Of a stretch of DNA of 64,000 nt, positions 10,073 to 18,671 are shown one piece after another. Origin of the DNA: Stenotrophomonas koreensis (GTDB taxonomy: Bacteria > Pseudomonadota > Gammaproteobacteria > Xanthomonadales > Xanthomonadaceae); the NCBI RefSeq assembly GCF_001431525.1, contig NZ_LDJH01000029.1, positions 1-64,000 on the forward strand. Reading direction: 5' to 3'. The notes below the pieces were generated by a model. It had not been told where the DNA came from, did not search any database, and worked only from the letters and a program-made list of their open reading frames with translations. The stretch's first letter is position 1. The number at the start of each line of letters is the position of its first letter. The translations under genes were made by a program, and so were the position numbers.

Positions 10073-10654
10073 TCAGGCCTGTGACGAAGGGGTTGTTGAT
10101 GGACTCGAAGGAAAGGGAATGACCTGCGCTGCCGGCATCAGCCGCTGCCGCAGCAGGTCCAGTGGCATGTGCCAATCCATGTTGTGGTGGGTGTTACGGC
10201 CCAGCGCCGGGTGCTTGAAGAAGCCTTCCCATTCCCGCAGCGCCGCTTCCGCCAGCGAGTAGCCGTCATGCTCGAAGCGCAACCAGGCCATTTCCTTGCG
10301 TTGATTCATCGAGGCCAGCAGGCTGCGATCGCGGGTGGCGGCGAAGGTGAAACCGGCATCGAAGCCGTGCAGTTCCGCATCCACACCGGGCCCACGCAGG
10401 TCAAAGTGCTCGCAGATCGAGGCGAACTGCAGCAGCGCCCGCTCGTGCAGCATGCGCAGGCCGGCCGCATTGCCATTGAGCATCAGCGTCGCGCCGGTGG
10501 CGGCATTGAGCATCACCACATACGGCTTGCGGTTCCAGAAGTCGATATCGGCATACCACTCGCCCAGCGGATTGGCCTGCGGCTCGGGCTCCGGCGGCTT
10601 GGCAGGCAGTTTCAGGCGCTTAAGCAGTTTGGCCGTGCAGCGCAGGACAGTCAT
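10073..10654 (-). CDS. DUF6933-like protein of unknown function
   Basis: A 193-residue protein with no signal peptide or membrane segment. The N-terminus (MTVLRCTAKLLKRLKL, then a Pro-rich stretch, then GEWYADIDFWNRKPYVVMLN) resembles the DUF6933 family as I remember it. The function is unknown. The chosen ATG at 10652-10654 overlaps the stop of the preceding truncated LigT-like gene in an ATGA arrangement, which suggests translational coupling; no strong Shine-Dalgarno is seen. It sits inside the methylcitrate cluster between acnD and prpF. I know of no link to propionate use, so its position may be chance. Confidence 0.75.
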   Translation of the reverse strand: MTVLRCTAKLLKRLKLPAKPPEPEPQANPLGEWYADIDFWNRKPYVVMLNAATGATLMLNGNAAGLRMLHERALLQFASICEHFDLRGPGVDAELHGFDAGFTFAATRDRSLLASMNQRKEMAWLRFEHDGYSLAEAALREWEGFFKHPALGRNTHHNMDWHMPLDLLRQRLMPAAQVIPFPSSPSTTPSSQA

Positions 10655-10962
10655 GGCGGTGTGCGGGTCAACAGAGGGTCGAGGCAAGCAGATAGTGACA
10701 GGGCAAGGACCGAGCGTGGTAAACCAGGGCTGCCGCCTGCACGCAGAACCTGCTGGATGCGGCCGGACAGGTTGGCCACACGGTCACCCAGCGCATCGTC
10801 GTGATCAACGATGCGCTCGGACAACGACTGGTGCCAGTTGCCCGGTGCAAACAACGCACGTCCCAGTGCATCGAGGACGCCGTGCTCGCGCGCGGCGGCC
10901 TCGATGGCCATGCGCACCGGTGGCGGCGGCATGGCGGCAAAGAACATCCGGGCCGTGCTCAT
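10651..10962 (-). pseudogene. Truncated 2'-5' RNA ligase / LigT-like gene
   Basis: Encodes 103 residues. The first 75 or so look like the N-terminal half of a LigT/ThpR 2H phosphoesterase (RMFFAAMPPPP opening, FAPGNWHQSLSER with one H-x-S motif). Family members are about 180 residues and need a second H-x-T/S motif, which is absent here. The last 28 or so residues look unrelated to the family. The gene starts 3 bp after the acnD stop and ends in an ATGA overlap with the next gene. It is therefore probably translated but catalytically dead. It could also be a small protein with a new role. The family assignment is by eye. Confidence 0.6.
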
Positions 10963-10965
10963 GCC

Positions 10966-13575
10966 TCAGGCATTGCCGGCCAGGAAGTCCTGGGCAAAGC
11001 GCTGCAGCACGCCGCCGGCCTGGTAGACCGAGACTTCCTCGTCCGAGTCCAGCCGGCACAGGACCGGGACCACGACCTGGGTGCCATCACGGCGGTTGAC
11101 CTGCAGCGTCAGCTGGGCGCCCGGGGCCGGGGTGCCGACCACGTCGTAGGTCTCGGTGCCGTCCAGGCCCAGGGTCAGGCGGTTGGTGCCGGGCAGGAAC
11201 TCCAGCGGCAGCACGCCCATGCCGATCAGGTTGGTGCGGTGGATGCGCTCGAAGCCCTCGGCCACGATCACCTCGACCCCGGCCAGGCGCACGCCCTTGG
11301 CCGCCCAGTCGCGCGATGAGCCCTGACCGTAGTCGGCACCGGCAATGATGATCAGCGGCTGGCCACGCTGCATGTAGGTCTCGATCGCCTCCCACATCCG
11401 CATGACCTGGCCTTCCGGCTCGACCCGCGCCAGCGAGCCCTGCTGGACCTGGCCATCGACCACGGCCATTTCGTTGATCAGCTTGGGGTTGGCGAAGGTG
11501 GCGCGCTGGGCGGTGAGGTGGTCGCCGCGGTGGGTGGCGTAGGAGTTGAAGTCCTCCTCGGGAAGGCCCATCTTGGCCAGGTATTCGCCGGCGGCACTGG
11601 AGGCCAGGATCGCGTTGGACGGGGACAGGTGGTCGGTGGTGATGTTGTCACCGAGCAGGGCCAGCGGGCGCATGCCGGTGAGCGTGCGCGGCTTGGCCAG
11701 CGCGCCCTCCCAGTACGGCGGGCGGCGGATGTAGGTGGACTGCGCGCGCCACTCGTACAGCGGGCTGACCCGCGCCGCGGCGGCCTTGCTGCGTGCGAAC
11801 ATCGGCTCGTACACGCTGCGGAACTGTTCCGGCTTGACCGCCTTGGCCGCGACCGCGTCGATTTCCGCATCGCTCGGCCAGATATCAGCCAGGCGCACCT
11901 CGTTGCCATCGGCGTCGATGCCCAGCACATCCTTCTCGATGTCAAAGCGGATCGTGCCGGCGATCGCATAGGCGATCACCAGCGGCGGGCTGGCCAGGAA
12001 GGCCTGCTTGGCGTAGGGATGGATGCGGCCATCGAAGTTGCGGTTGCCGCTGAGCACGGCGGTGGCGTACAGGTCGCGGTCGATGATTTCCTGCTGGATC
12101 GCCGGGTCCAGCGCACCACTCATGCCGTTGCAGGTGGTGCAGGCAAAGGCAACGATGCCAAAGCCCAGCTGCTCCAGCTCGGCCTTCAGCCCGGCTTCTT
12201 CCAGGTACAGCTGCACCGCCTTCGAACCCGGTGCCAGCGAGGACTTCACCCACGGCTTGCGGGTCAGGCCACGCGCATTGGCGTTGCGTGCCAGCAGGCC
12301 GGCGGCAATCACGTTGCGCGGGTTGGAGGTGTTGGTGCACGAGGTGATCGCGGCGATGATCACCGCGCCATCGGGCATCAGGCCACGGGCCTCATCGGCA
12401 CGACCGGCTTCCAGCTTGGCGGCATCGGCGATGCCGCGCTCGGCCAGCGCAGCCACCGGCAGCCGGCGGTGCGGGTTGGACGGCCCGGCCAGGGTGCGCT
12501 CGACACTGGACAGGTCAAAGTGCAGCACGCGCTCGTAGCGCGCCGCGGCCAGGTCATCGGCCCACAGCCCGGCGGCCTTGGCATAGGTTTCCACCAGCGC
12601 CACCTGCGCCGGCTCGCGGCCGGTCAGGCGCAGGTAGTCCAGGGTGTTGTCGTCGATGAAGAACAGCGCCGCGGTGGCGCCGTATTCCGGGGCCATGTTG
12701 GCGATGGTGGCGCGGTCGCCGATGGTCAGCGCCGCCGCGCCCGGGCCACGGAACTCCAGGTAAGCACCCACGACCTTTTCCTTGCGCAGGAATTCGGTCA
12801 AGGCGAGCACCACGTCGGTGGCGGTGATCCCCGGCTGCGGGCGGCCGCTCAGCTCCACCCCGATCATCTCCGGGGTGCGCATCCAGCTGGCGCGGCCGAG
12901 CATCACGTTCTCCGCTTCCAGCCCGCCGACGCCAACGGCGATCACGCCCAGCGCGTCCACGTGCGGGGTATGCGAGTCGGTGCCGACGCAGGTATCCGGG
13001 TAGGCCACGCCGTCGGTAACGCCGATCACCGGGCTCATCTTCTCCAGGTTGATCTGGTGCATGATCCCGTTGCCCGGCGGGATCACATCGACGTTCTCGA
13101 AGGCCAGCTTGGTCCAGTCGATGAAGTGGAAGCGGTCGGCATTGCGCCGGTCCTCGATCGCCCGGTTCTTGGCAAACGCCTGCGGGTCATAGCCGCCGCA
13201 TTCCACCGCCAGCGAGTGGTCCACGATCAGCTGCACCGGCACCACCGGGTTGACCTTGGCCGGGTCGCCGCCGGCTTCGGCAATGGCATCACGCAGGCCG
13301 GCCAGGTCCACCAGCGCGGTCTGGCCGAGGATGTCATGGCAGACCACCCGCGCCGGGAACCACGGAAAATCGCGCTCGCGCTTGACCTCGATCAGCTGGC
13401 GCAGGCAGTCATCGATGATCGCCGGCTCGGCCCGGCGCACGATGTTTTCCGCGTGCACGCGCGCGGTGTACGGCAGCTGCGCCCAGGCACCGGGGGCCAG
13501 CGCCTCCACGGCCGCACGGGCGTCGAAATAGTCCAGGGAGGTGCCCGGCAGGGGCTTGCGGTGGTTGCGGTTCAT
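10966..13575 (-). CDS. acnD: 2-methylcitrate dehydratase, Fe/S-dependent (AcnD)
   Basis: An 869-residue aconitase-superfamily enzyme that dehydrates 2-methylcitrate in the methylcitrate cycle of propionyl-CoA use. Its [4Fe-4S] ligand cysteines appear in SCTNTSNP and CTTCNGMSG. The substrate-loop regions DSHTPHVDALG and GSSRDWAAKG are also present. The length fits AcnD; an AcnA-type aconitase would be similar in size, but the adjacency to prpC and prpF decides the assignment. Begins 96 bp after prpC and is followed almost directly by the truncated LigT-like gene. Confidence 0.94.
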   Translation of the reverse strand: MNRNHRKPLPGTSLDYFDARAAVEALAPGAWAQLPYTARVHAENIVRRAEPAIIDDCLRQLIEVKRERDFPWFPARVVCHDILGQTALVDLAGLRDAIAEAGGDPAKVNPVVPVQLIVDHSLAVECGGYDPQAFAKNRAIEDRRNADRFHFIDWTKLAFENVDVIPPGNGIMHQINLEKMSPVIGVTDGVAYPDTCVGTDSHTPHVDALGVIAVGVGGLEAENVMLGRASWMRTPEMIGVELSGRPQPGITATDVVLALTEFLRKEKVVGAYLEFRGPGAAALTIGDRATIANMAPEYGATAALFFIDDNTLDYLRLTGREPAQVALVETYAKAAGLWADDLAAARYERVLHFDLSSVERTLAGPSNPHRRLPVAALAERGIADAAKLEAGRADEARGLMPDGAVIIAAITSCTNTSNPRNVIAAGLLARNANARGLTRKPWVKSSLAPGSKAVQLYLEEAGLKAELEQLGFGIVAFACTTCNGMSGALDPAIQQEIIDRDLYATAVLSGNRNFDGRIHPYAKQAFLASPPLVIAYAIAGTIRFDIEKDVLGIDADGNEVRLADIWPSDAEIDAVAAKAVKPEQFRSVYEPMFARSKAAAARVSPLYEWRAQSTYIRRPPYWEGALAKPRTLTGMRPLALLGDNITTDHLSPSNAILASSAAGEYLAKMGLPEEDFNSYATHRGDHLTAQRATFANPKLINEMAVVDGQVQQGSLARVEPEGQVMRMWEAIETYMQRGQPLIIIAGADYGQGSSRDWAAKGVRLAGVEVIVAEGFERIHRTNLIGMGVLPLEFLPGTNRLTLGLDGTETYDVVGTPAPGAQLTLQVNRRDGTQVVVPVLCRLDSDEEVSVYQAGGVLQRFAQDFLAGNA

Positions 13576-13671
13576 GGCGGGCCTACGATGACGGCGGGCT
13601 TGAAGGAAGGCGGCACGGGCGTGCCGGCAAGGAAACGGCCGCCTGCCCAGGTACGGCAGGCGGCGCAGTGC

Positions 13672-14829
13672 TCAGCGCTGGTCCAGCGGCACGAACACCT
13701 GGTCTTCCGGACCGGTGTAGTTGGCACTGGGGCGGATGATCTTGCCGTCGATGCGCTGCTCGATGACATGCGCGCTCCAGCCGGCAGTGCGGGCAATCAC
13801 GAACAGCGGGGTGAACATCGCCGTCGGCACGCCCATCATGTGGTAGCTGACCGCACTGAACCAGTCCAGGTTCGGGAACATCTTCTTGGCATCCCACATC
13901 ACCGACTCCAGGCGCTCGGCGATGTCGTACATCTTGCGGTTGCCGGCCTCATCACTCAGCTCGCGGGCGACGGTCTTGATCACCTCGTTGCGCGGATCGG
14001 ACACGGTGTAGACCGGGTGGCCAAAGCCGATCACCACTTCCTTGCGCTCGACCCGGGCACGGATATCGGCCTCGGCCTCGTCGGCGGTCTCGTAGCGCTT
14101 CTGCACCTCGAAGGCGACCTCATTGGCACCGCCGTGCTTGGGGCCGCGCAGTGCGCCGATGCCGCCGGCAATGCAGCTGTACATGTCCGAGCCGGTGCCG
14201 GCGATCACCCGGCTGGTGAAGGTGGAGGCGTTGAACTCATGCTCGGCGTACAGGATCAGCGAGGTGTGCATCGCATCGACCCAGCTCTTGGGCGCCGGTG
14301 CGCCGTGCAGCAGGTGCAGGAAGTGGCCACCGATGGAGTCATCGTCGGTCTCCACGTCGATGACCTTGCCGTTGTGGCTGTAGTGGTACCAGTACAGCAG
14401 CATCGAGCCGAGGCTGGCCATCAGCTTGTCGGCGATGTCACGCGCGCCGGCATGGTTGTGGTCGTCCTTCTCCGGCAGCACGCAGCCCAGCACCGAGACA
14501 CCGGTACGCATCACGTCCATCGGGTGGGCCGACGGCGGCAGTTCCTCCAGCGCGCCCTTGACCGCAGCCGGAATGCCACGCAGCGACTTCAGCTTGGCCT
14601 TGTAGCCGGCCAGCTCGGCGCGGTTGGGCAGCTTGCCGTGCACCAGCAGGTGGGCCACTTCCTCGAATTCGCAGGTGCGGGCCAGGTCCAGGATGTCGTA
14701 GCCACGGTAGTGCAGGTCATTGCCCGAGCGGCCGACGGTGCACAGCGCGGTGTTGCCGGCGGCATGGCCGGAGAGGGCAACCGATTTCTTCGGCTTGAAG
14801 GCCGGTGCGGGGGTGGTGGTTTCGCTCAT
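13672..14829 (-). CDS. prpC: 2-methylcitrate synthase
   Basis: A 385-residue citrate-synthase-family enzyme that condenses propionyl-CoA with oxaloacetate, the entry step of the methylcitrate cycle. Catalytic regions are visible: [22 protein letters not shown] and the HLLHG segment. It is shorter than the TCA citrate synthase, as PrpC enzymes are. The start ATG at 14827-14829 follows a GGAGAG Shine-Dalgarno; longer in-frame readings run into the divergent prpR gene and are not credible. First gene of the minus-strand prp cluster, with no prpB ahead of it. Confidence 0.95.
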   Translation of the reverse strand: MSETTTPAPAFKPKKSVALSGHAAGNTALCTVGRSGNDLHYRGYDILDLARTCEFEEVAHLLVHGKLPNRAELAGYKAKLKSLRGIPAAVKGALEELPPSAHPMDVMRTGVSVLGCVLPEKDDHNHAGARDIADKLMASLGSMLLYWYHYSHNGKVIDVETDDDSIGGHFLHLLHGAPAPKSWVDAMHTSLILYAEHEFNASTFTSRVIAGTGSDMYSCIAGGIGALRGPKHGGANEVAFEVQKRYETADEAEADIRARVERKEVVIGFGHPVYTVSDPRNEVIKTVARELSDEAGNRKMYDIAERLESVMWDAKKMFPNLDWFSAVSYHMMGVPTAMFTPLFVIARTAGWSAHVIEQRIDGKIIRPSANYTGPEDQVFVPLDQR

Positions 14830-14966
14830 CGTCTTCTCTCCAGAAAATGCGTGCACGTACGTGCCACTGGCCGGACAGCCAGCTGGCGTGGGGCCGGAAA
14901 TGGCCATGCAGTGATCATCACCCAATAACCATTGAAGGCTATAAGTCACTGATATTGAAAAACCAG

Positions 14967-14986
14967 TGTTGCAAAACAGTGCAACA
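14967..14986. promoter_or_regulatory. Perfect inverted repeat, candidate PrpR operator
   Basis: TGTTGCA (14967-14973), a 6-nt spacer, then TGCAACA (14980-14986): a perfect 7-bp inverted repeat midway in the 196-bp gap between divergent prpC and prpR. The dyad form and location suggest a site for a dimeric regulator, most simply PrpR. Binding is an inference. Confidence 0.6.
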
Positions 14987-14989
14987 AAC

Positions 14990-15006
14990 GTTTCACTTTG
15001 TTTCAC
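14990..15006. repeat. GTTTCAC direct repeat upstream of prpR
   Basis: GTTTCAC occurs at 14990-14996 and again at 15000-15006, spaced 10 bp (one helical turn). It lies beside the inverted repeat and 20 bp before the prpR start, so it may be part of the same control region. Confidence 0.45.
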
Positions 15007-15025
15007 ACCTGCGCATCGATGAACC

Positions 15026-16555
15026 ATGAATACGGCCGACACCCTCCCCGTGATCTGGACGGTCAGCGTCTCGCGTCTGGCCGGGCTGCTGGCCGATGTG
15101 GCCCTGGAATATGCCGACCGCGCCCGCGTGCATGCCATCGACCTGGCCTTCGAGCAGGCCCACCAGGTCATCGACCAGCGCCTGTACCGCGAACACTGCG
15201 ATGCGGTGGTGGCCGGCGGCGCCAATGCCGCCTTCCTGCGTGGCCGGCTGCAGGTGCCGCTGGTCACCGTGCAGGCCTCCGGGTTTGACCTGATTGGCGC
15301 GCTGACCCGTGCCCGCCGCATCCACCCGGCGGTCGGCCTGGTCACCCATGCCGGCGACCTGCCCGACATCGACCCGTTCGCACACGCCTTCGGGCTGGAA
15401 CTGGCCCACCGCAGCTTCGAGACCCGCGAGGAGGCACGCGACTGTGTGGCCGACCTGAAGGCGCGCGGGGTCGGGGTGATTGTCGGCACCGGCATGGCAA
15501 TCGACTTTGCCGAGGCCAATGGCCTGCCCGGGGTGCTGCTGTACTCGGCCGACGCGGTGCGCCGCAGTTTCGAGCAGGCGCTGCAGCTGGCCCGGGCCAA
15601 TGCCCCGGCCCTGCCCGGCCCGCGCCCGGGCCGCGGCGGGCGCAAGCCGGCGCGCCAGCTGCTGCTCGGCGAGAGCGAGGCGATGACCGCGCTGCGCAGC
15701 CGGATCGCACTGTACGCACCGCAGCCAAGCCCGGTAGTGATCAGCGGCGAGGCCGGCAGCGGCAAGGGCCTGGTCGCACGCCAGCTGCATGCCGCCAGCG
15801 CACGCAATGGCCGCCTGCAGGTACTCGGCTGCAGTGGCCTGGATGCCAGCAGCCTGGAAAGCGAGCTGGCCTACAGCAGCAGTGGCCAGCGCAGTCCGCT
15901 GCTGGAGTCGGCCTCGGCCGGCAGCCTGCTGCTGGACAACATCGATGAACTGCCGCTGCCGCTGCAGGGCCGGCTGCTGCGCCTGGTCGATGCCACCGCA
16001 CAGGCCCGCAGCCACACCGGCGGGCATGATGTGCGCCTGCTGGCCAGCTGCAGCCAGCCGCTGGCCGCGCAGGTGGCCGACGGCCGCTTCCGTGCCGACC
16101 TGTATCACCGCCTGGCCGGGCTGACCCTGGCGCTGCCCGCACTGCGCGAGCGCACCGGCGATGCCGCGCTGCTGCTGGACCATTACCTGGCCGTGGGCGG
16201 ACCGGTGGTGCCGCTCTCGGCCGGAGCACGCGATTTCCTGCTTGCCTGCCCGTGGCCGGGCAATGTGCGTGAACTGCGGATGATGGCCGAACGCATCGCC
16301 CTGCACTGGCGTCACCGGCCGCAGGGCGCGGTCGAGGTCAGCCACCTGCAGCAGTGGCTGCCCGAGCTTTTCAGCCAGACCGCGACCGTGACGGTGGCCG
16401 CCCAGCACCCGCCCGCAGCGCCCCGGCGCCCGGATGGGCAGAGCCTGCGCCAGCAGCTGCACCGCTTTGGTGGCGACCGCCAGCGGCTGATGGCGCATTA
16501 CCAGGTCTCACGCACCACGTTGTGGCGCTGGCTGCGTCAGGCCGGGGTGGACTGA
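15026..16555 (+). CDS. prpR: Propionate catabolism regulator PrpR, degenerate AAA+ domain
   Basis: A 509-residue regulator. Residues about 10-185 form the PrpR_N ligand-sensing domain. Residues about 213-440 form an AAA+ enhancer-binding-type domain with Walker A GEAGSGKG (241-248), an arginine-finger segment FRADLYHRL (355-363) and WPGNVREL (410-417). An HTH ends the protein (about 480-505, SRTTLWRWL). The sigma-54 contact loop GAFTGA is missing: the region around 281-293 reads [13 protein letters not shown]. Walker B reads LLLDNID, where a Glu usually follows the Asp. It may therefore act on a sigma-70 promoter rather than with sigma-54. Divergent from prpC. Confidence 0.88.
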   Translation: MNTADTLPVIWTVSVSRLAGLLADVALEYADRARVHAIDLAFEQAHQVIDQRLYREHCDAVVAGGANAAFLRGRLQVPLVTVQASGFDLIGALTRARRIHPAVGLVTHAGDLPDIDPFAHAFGLELAHRSFETREEARDCVADLKARGVGVIVGTGMAIDFAEANGLPGVLLYSADAVRRSFEQALQLARANAPALPGPRPGRGGRKPARQLLLGESEAMTALRSRIALYAPQPSPVVISGEAGSGKGLVARQLHAASARNGRLQVLGCSGLDASSLESELAYSSSGQRSPLLESASAGSLLLDNIDELPLPLQGRLLRLVDATAQARSHTGGHDVRLLASCSQPLAAQVADGRFRADLYHRLAGLTLALPALRERTGDAALLLDHYLAVGGPVVPLSAGARDFLLACPWPGNVRELRMMAERIALHWRHRPQGAVEVSHLQQWLPELFSQTATVTVAAQHPPAAPRRPDGQSLRQQLHRFGGDRQRLMAHYQVSRTTLWRWLRQAGVD

Positions 16556-16910
16556 CCGGATCGGGCTGGTCCACGCACAGCCATATGGGGCTGACCTCGA
16601 TCACCGGACTGTGCCAGGGGTGATGCGGGGCGATGCCGTGTTCGATGATGCGCTGCAGCCGCGCCTGATCGGGCGGCAGATGGAACTGCACGATCACCGC
16701 CGGCACCCGCTGGCACTGGCCGACTTCGCCCAGGGCCGGGGAACTGCCGGGCAGCGGGCGGAACTGCTCGATGCCCACGGCCTGCTCGAACAGGCCGCTG
16801 TCATAGCCGCCGGCGGCCAGCCGGTCCACCGCCAGGATGCCTGCGCGCACCGCCGCCAGTGCCGCCAGCGGCACGCTCACCTGCACCCGCCACATCGGCT
16901 GCAGGGCCAT
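16371..16910 (-). CDS. NIF3/YqfO C-terminal-like (CutA1-fold) protein with antisense extension
   Basis: The first 106 or so of 179 residues match the stand-alone NIF3-like domain family: VQVSVPL opening, IEQFRPLPGSSPALGEVGQ, and HHPWHSPVIEV in place of the usual HPYEEP-like end. The biochemical function of the family is unclear; metal binding is suspected. Typical members stop near 105 residues. Here the frame continues about 70 residues and overlaps the 3' end of prpR by 185 bp on the opposite strand, with a low-complexity Gly/Ala/Arg composition. It starts 3 bp after the pdxH stop, so the two form an operon. ATGs at 16910 and 16895 are both possible starts. Confidence 0.7.
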   Translation of the reverse strand: MALQPMWRVQVSVPLAALAAVRAGILAVDRLAAGGYDSGLFEQAVGIEQFRPLPGSSPALGEVGQCQRVPAVIVQFHLPPDQARLQRIIEHGIAPHHPWHSPVIEVSPIWLCVDQPDPVSPPRPDAASATTWCVRPGNAPSAAGGRHQSGAAAGAGSAHPGAGALRAGAGRPPSRSRSG

Positions 16911-16913
16911 CGT

Positions 16914-17519
16914 TTACGGGTAGAGCAGGCGTTGGGACCACTGGCCATCGGCGCCGAGCTCGATGCACACCCGCTCATGCAGGCGGTAGCCGGCCCCGTA
17001 CCAGAACTCGAAACTGCGCGGCACCACGCGCAGCCCGCTCCAGCCGGCCGGACGCGGCACCGGGCCATCGGCAAAACGGGCCTCCTCGCGCGCCAGGCGC
17101 TGTTCGAAGGTCGCCACATCCGGCAGGGTCTGCGACTGCAGCGAGGCCCAGGCGCCGAGCTGGCTCATCCGCGGCCGGCTGGCAAAGTAGGCATCGGCCT
17201 CGGCGTCATCGACCTGCTGCACATCGCCCTCGATGCGTACCTGCACCCCCGCCTGGCGCAGATGGCGCCACAGAAACAACAGCGCGCAGGCCGGGTTGGC
17301 GCCCAGCTCGCGGCCCTTGCGCGACTGCAGGTGGGTATAGAAGACAAAACCGCGCTCATCGAAGGCTTTCAACAGCACCGTGCGCGAGGACGGCCGCCCT
17401 GCCGCATCGACACTGGCAACCACCATCGCATTGGGATCGGCAATGCCACTGCTGGCCGCCTCGTCGAGCAGGCCGGCAAAGGTTGCCAGGGCAGTTCGGT
17501 ACAGCTGGCTCATATCCAT
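16914..17519 (-). CDS. pdxH: Pyridoxamine 5'-phosphate oxidase
   Basis: A 201-residue FMN enzyme that oxidises pyridoxine/pyridoxamine 5'-phosphate to PLP. Family motifs are present: [19 protein letters not shown] (FMN binding), [23 protein letters not shown], and the C-terminal [13 protein letters not shown] and QRLLYP. Length is normal. The last residues vary from the usual RLxP ending only slightly. It leads a two-gene operon with the NIF3-like gene and diverges from the glycerate-kinase-like gene. Confidence 0.94.
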   Translation of the reverse strand: MDMSQLYRTALATFAGLLDEAASSGIADPNAMVVASVDAAGRPSSRTVLLKAFDERGFVFYTHLQSRKGRELGANPACALLFLWRHLRQAGVQVRIEGDVQQVDDAEADAYFASRPRMSQLGAWASLQSQTLPDVATFEQRLAREEARFADGPVPRPAGWSGLRVVPRSFEFWYGAGYRLHERVCIELGADGQWSQRLLYP

Positions 17520-17555
17520 CCATCACACCAACCAAGGAAGGGCTATTGTGACCGC

Positions 17556-18404
17556 ATGCGCCCTGCCACGCCTACCGCTGTCCACCCGCTGGCGGCCCTG
17601 CTGCTGGCCAGTCGCCCTGCCAGCCGGCAACGGCTGCAGGTGCTGGGGATCAGCGCGCCGCCGGGCAGCGGCAAGAGCACCCTGGCCGCCAGCATGGTGG
17701 CACTGGCCGGGCAACAGGGGCTGCGCGCAGCGACGCTGTCACTGGATGACGTCTACCTGCCGGCCGCACAGCGGCAGCGGCTGGCCAGCCAGGTGCACCC
17801 GTTGCTGGCCACGCGTGGCCCACCGGGCAGCCATGACCTGGCGCTGGCACTGGCGACCATCGCCGCCCTGCGCCAGGGCCGGCCCTGTGCACTGCCGCGC
17901 TTTGACAAACTCGCCGATGATCGCCTGCCGCCGCAGCACTGGCCACGGGCACCGGCACAGCTGGACCTGTTGGTGGTGGAAGGCTGGATGCTCGCGGCCG
18001 GTGCCCAGCACAGGCAGGCACTGATGACGCCGATCAACGCGCTGGAGCGCGAACACGACCCGGACCGGCGCTGGCGACAGTGGTGCAACCAGCGCCTGGC
18101 GCAGGACTACCCTGCGCTGTGGCAGCAACTGGACTGGTGGTGTTTCCTGCAGCCCCCGGGCTGGGAAATCGTGCTGGACTGGCGCGCCGAGCAGGAAGCC
18201 CGGCTGGCGGCCAGCCAGCAGCGGGCCGGCATGTCACGGGCTGCGCTGGAGCACTTCCTGGCACATTTTGAACGGATCGGCCGGCATGCCCTGGCCACCC
18301 TGCCCTGCCAGGCGGCGCTATGCATCGAACTGGATGCACAGCGCCGTGCGTCGGGCATGACCTGGAACGGATTCACTCCACCAGGAAGGTCACCCGCATG
18401 TTGA
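17556..18404 (+). CDS. P-loop kinase of the glycerate 3-kinase / Tda10 / YggC type
   Basis: A 282-residue cytoplasmic P-loop kinase. Walker A is SAPPGSGKST (residues about 32-41). The family motifs follow in order: TLSLDDVYL, HPLLATRGPPGSHD, a PRFDK segment and VVEGWML. These match the GLYK/Tda10 family, of which plant members phosphorylate D-glycerate; the bacterial substrate is unproven. I chose the ATG at 17556 because the reading frame upstream lacks family sequence. A purine-rich AAGGAAGGG lies 14 bp upstream, which is somewhat far. Its 3' end overlaps the convergent dodecin gene by 32 bp. Confidence 0.8.
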   Translation: MRPATPTAVHPLAALLLASRPASRQRLQVLGISAPPGSGKSTLAASMVALAGQQGLRAATLSLDDVYLPAAQRQRLASQVHPLLATRGPPGSHDLALALATIAALRQGRPCALPRFDKLADDRLPPQHWPRAPAQLDLLVVEGWMLAAGAQHRQALMTPINALEREHDPDRRWRQWCNQRLAQDYPALWQQLDWWCFLQPPGWEIVLDWRAEQEARLAASQQRAGMSRAALEHFLAHFERIGRHALATLPCQAALCIELDAQRRASGMTWNGFTPPGRSPAC

Positions 18405-18576
18405 CCCGCCACTCGCTGATCTCACCATTGGCATCGGTATGGGCCTTGATCTCGTTGACCCAGGCTCCCTGTATCCCCTTGACCGTGGTGGCGACTTTTT
18501 TCAGACCGGTACGCACCGCATCTTCGACACTGGTTTTGGATGACGCACTGACTTCAATCACCTTGGCAACAGACAT
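18373..18576 (-). CDS. Dodecin, flavin-storage protein
   Basis: A 67-residue protein matching dodecins: SVAKVIEVSASSKTSVEDAV, then GLKKVATTVKGIQGAWVNE with the conserved Trp that stacks on flavin, and a C-terminal strand NMRVTFLVE. Dodecins assemble as hollow dodecamers that bind riboflavin or FMN and limit free flavin damage. The ATG at 18574-18576 has AAGGAG eight bases upstream, better than the ATG three codons earlier. Its stop lies inside the 3' end of the convergent kinase gene. Confidence 0.92.
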   Translation of the reverse strand: MSVAKVIEVSASSKTSVEDAVRTGLKKVATTVKGIQGAWVNEIKAHTDANGEISEWRVNMRVTFLVE

Positions 18577-18658
18577 GGACACCACTCCTTCGGGCAGATG
18601 GCAAAGCGCCAGGTGCCATCCTCGCCGAGTCGGTGTTAAGCCGGTGGCAGTGAAATGC

Positions 18659-18664
18659 TAGGAT
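18659..18664 (+). promoter_or_regulatory. Candidate -10 box for aroK, possibly leaderless
   Basis: TAGGAT lies eight bases before the aroK ATG (18672), so transcription would begin at or next to the start codon. There is no Shine-Dalgarno. A weak -35 candidate, TTAAGC (18636-18641), lies 17 bp upstream. Confidence 0.4.
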
Positions 18665-18671
18665 CGTGGCG

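Noticed and set aside
11518..14928. A 1,136-codon frame antisense to acnD and prpC
   Set aside because: Complementary-strand artefact; both minus-strand genes carry clear catalytic motifs.
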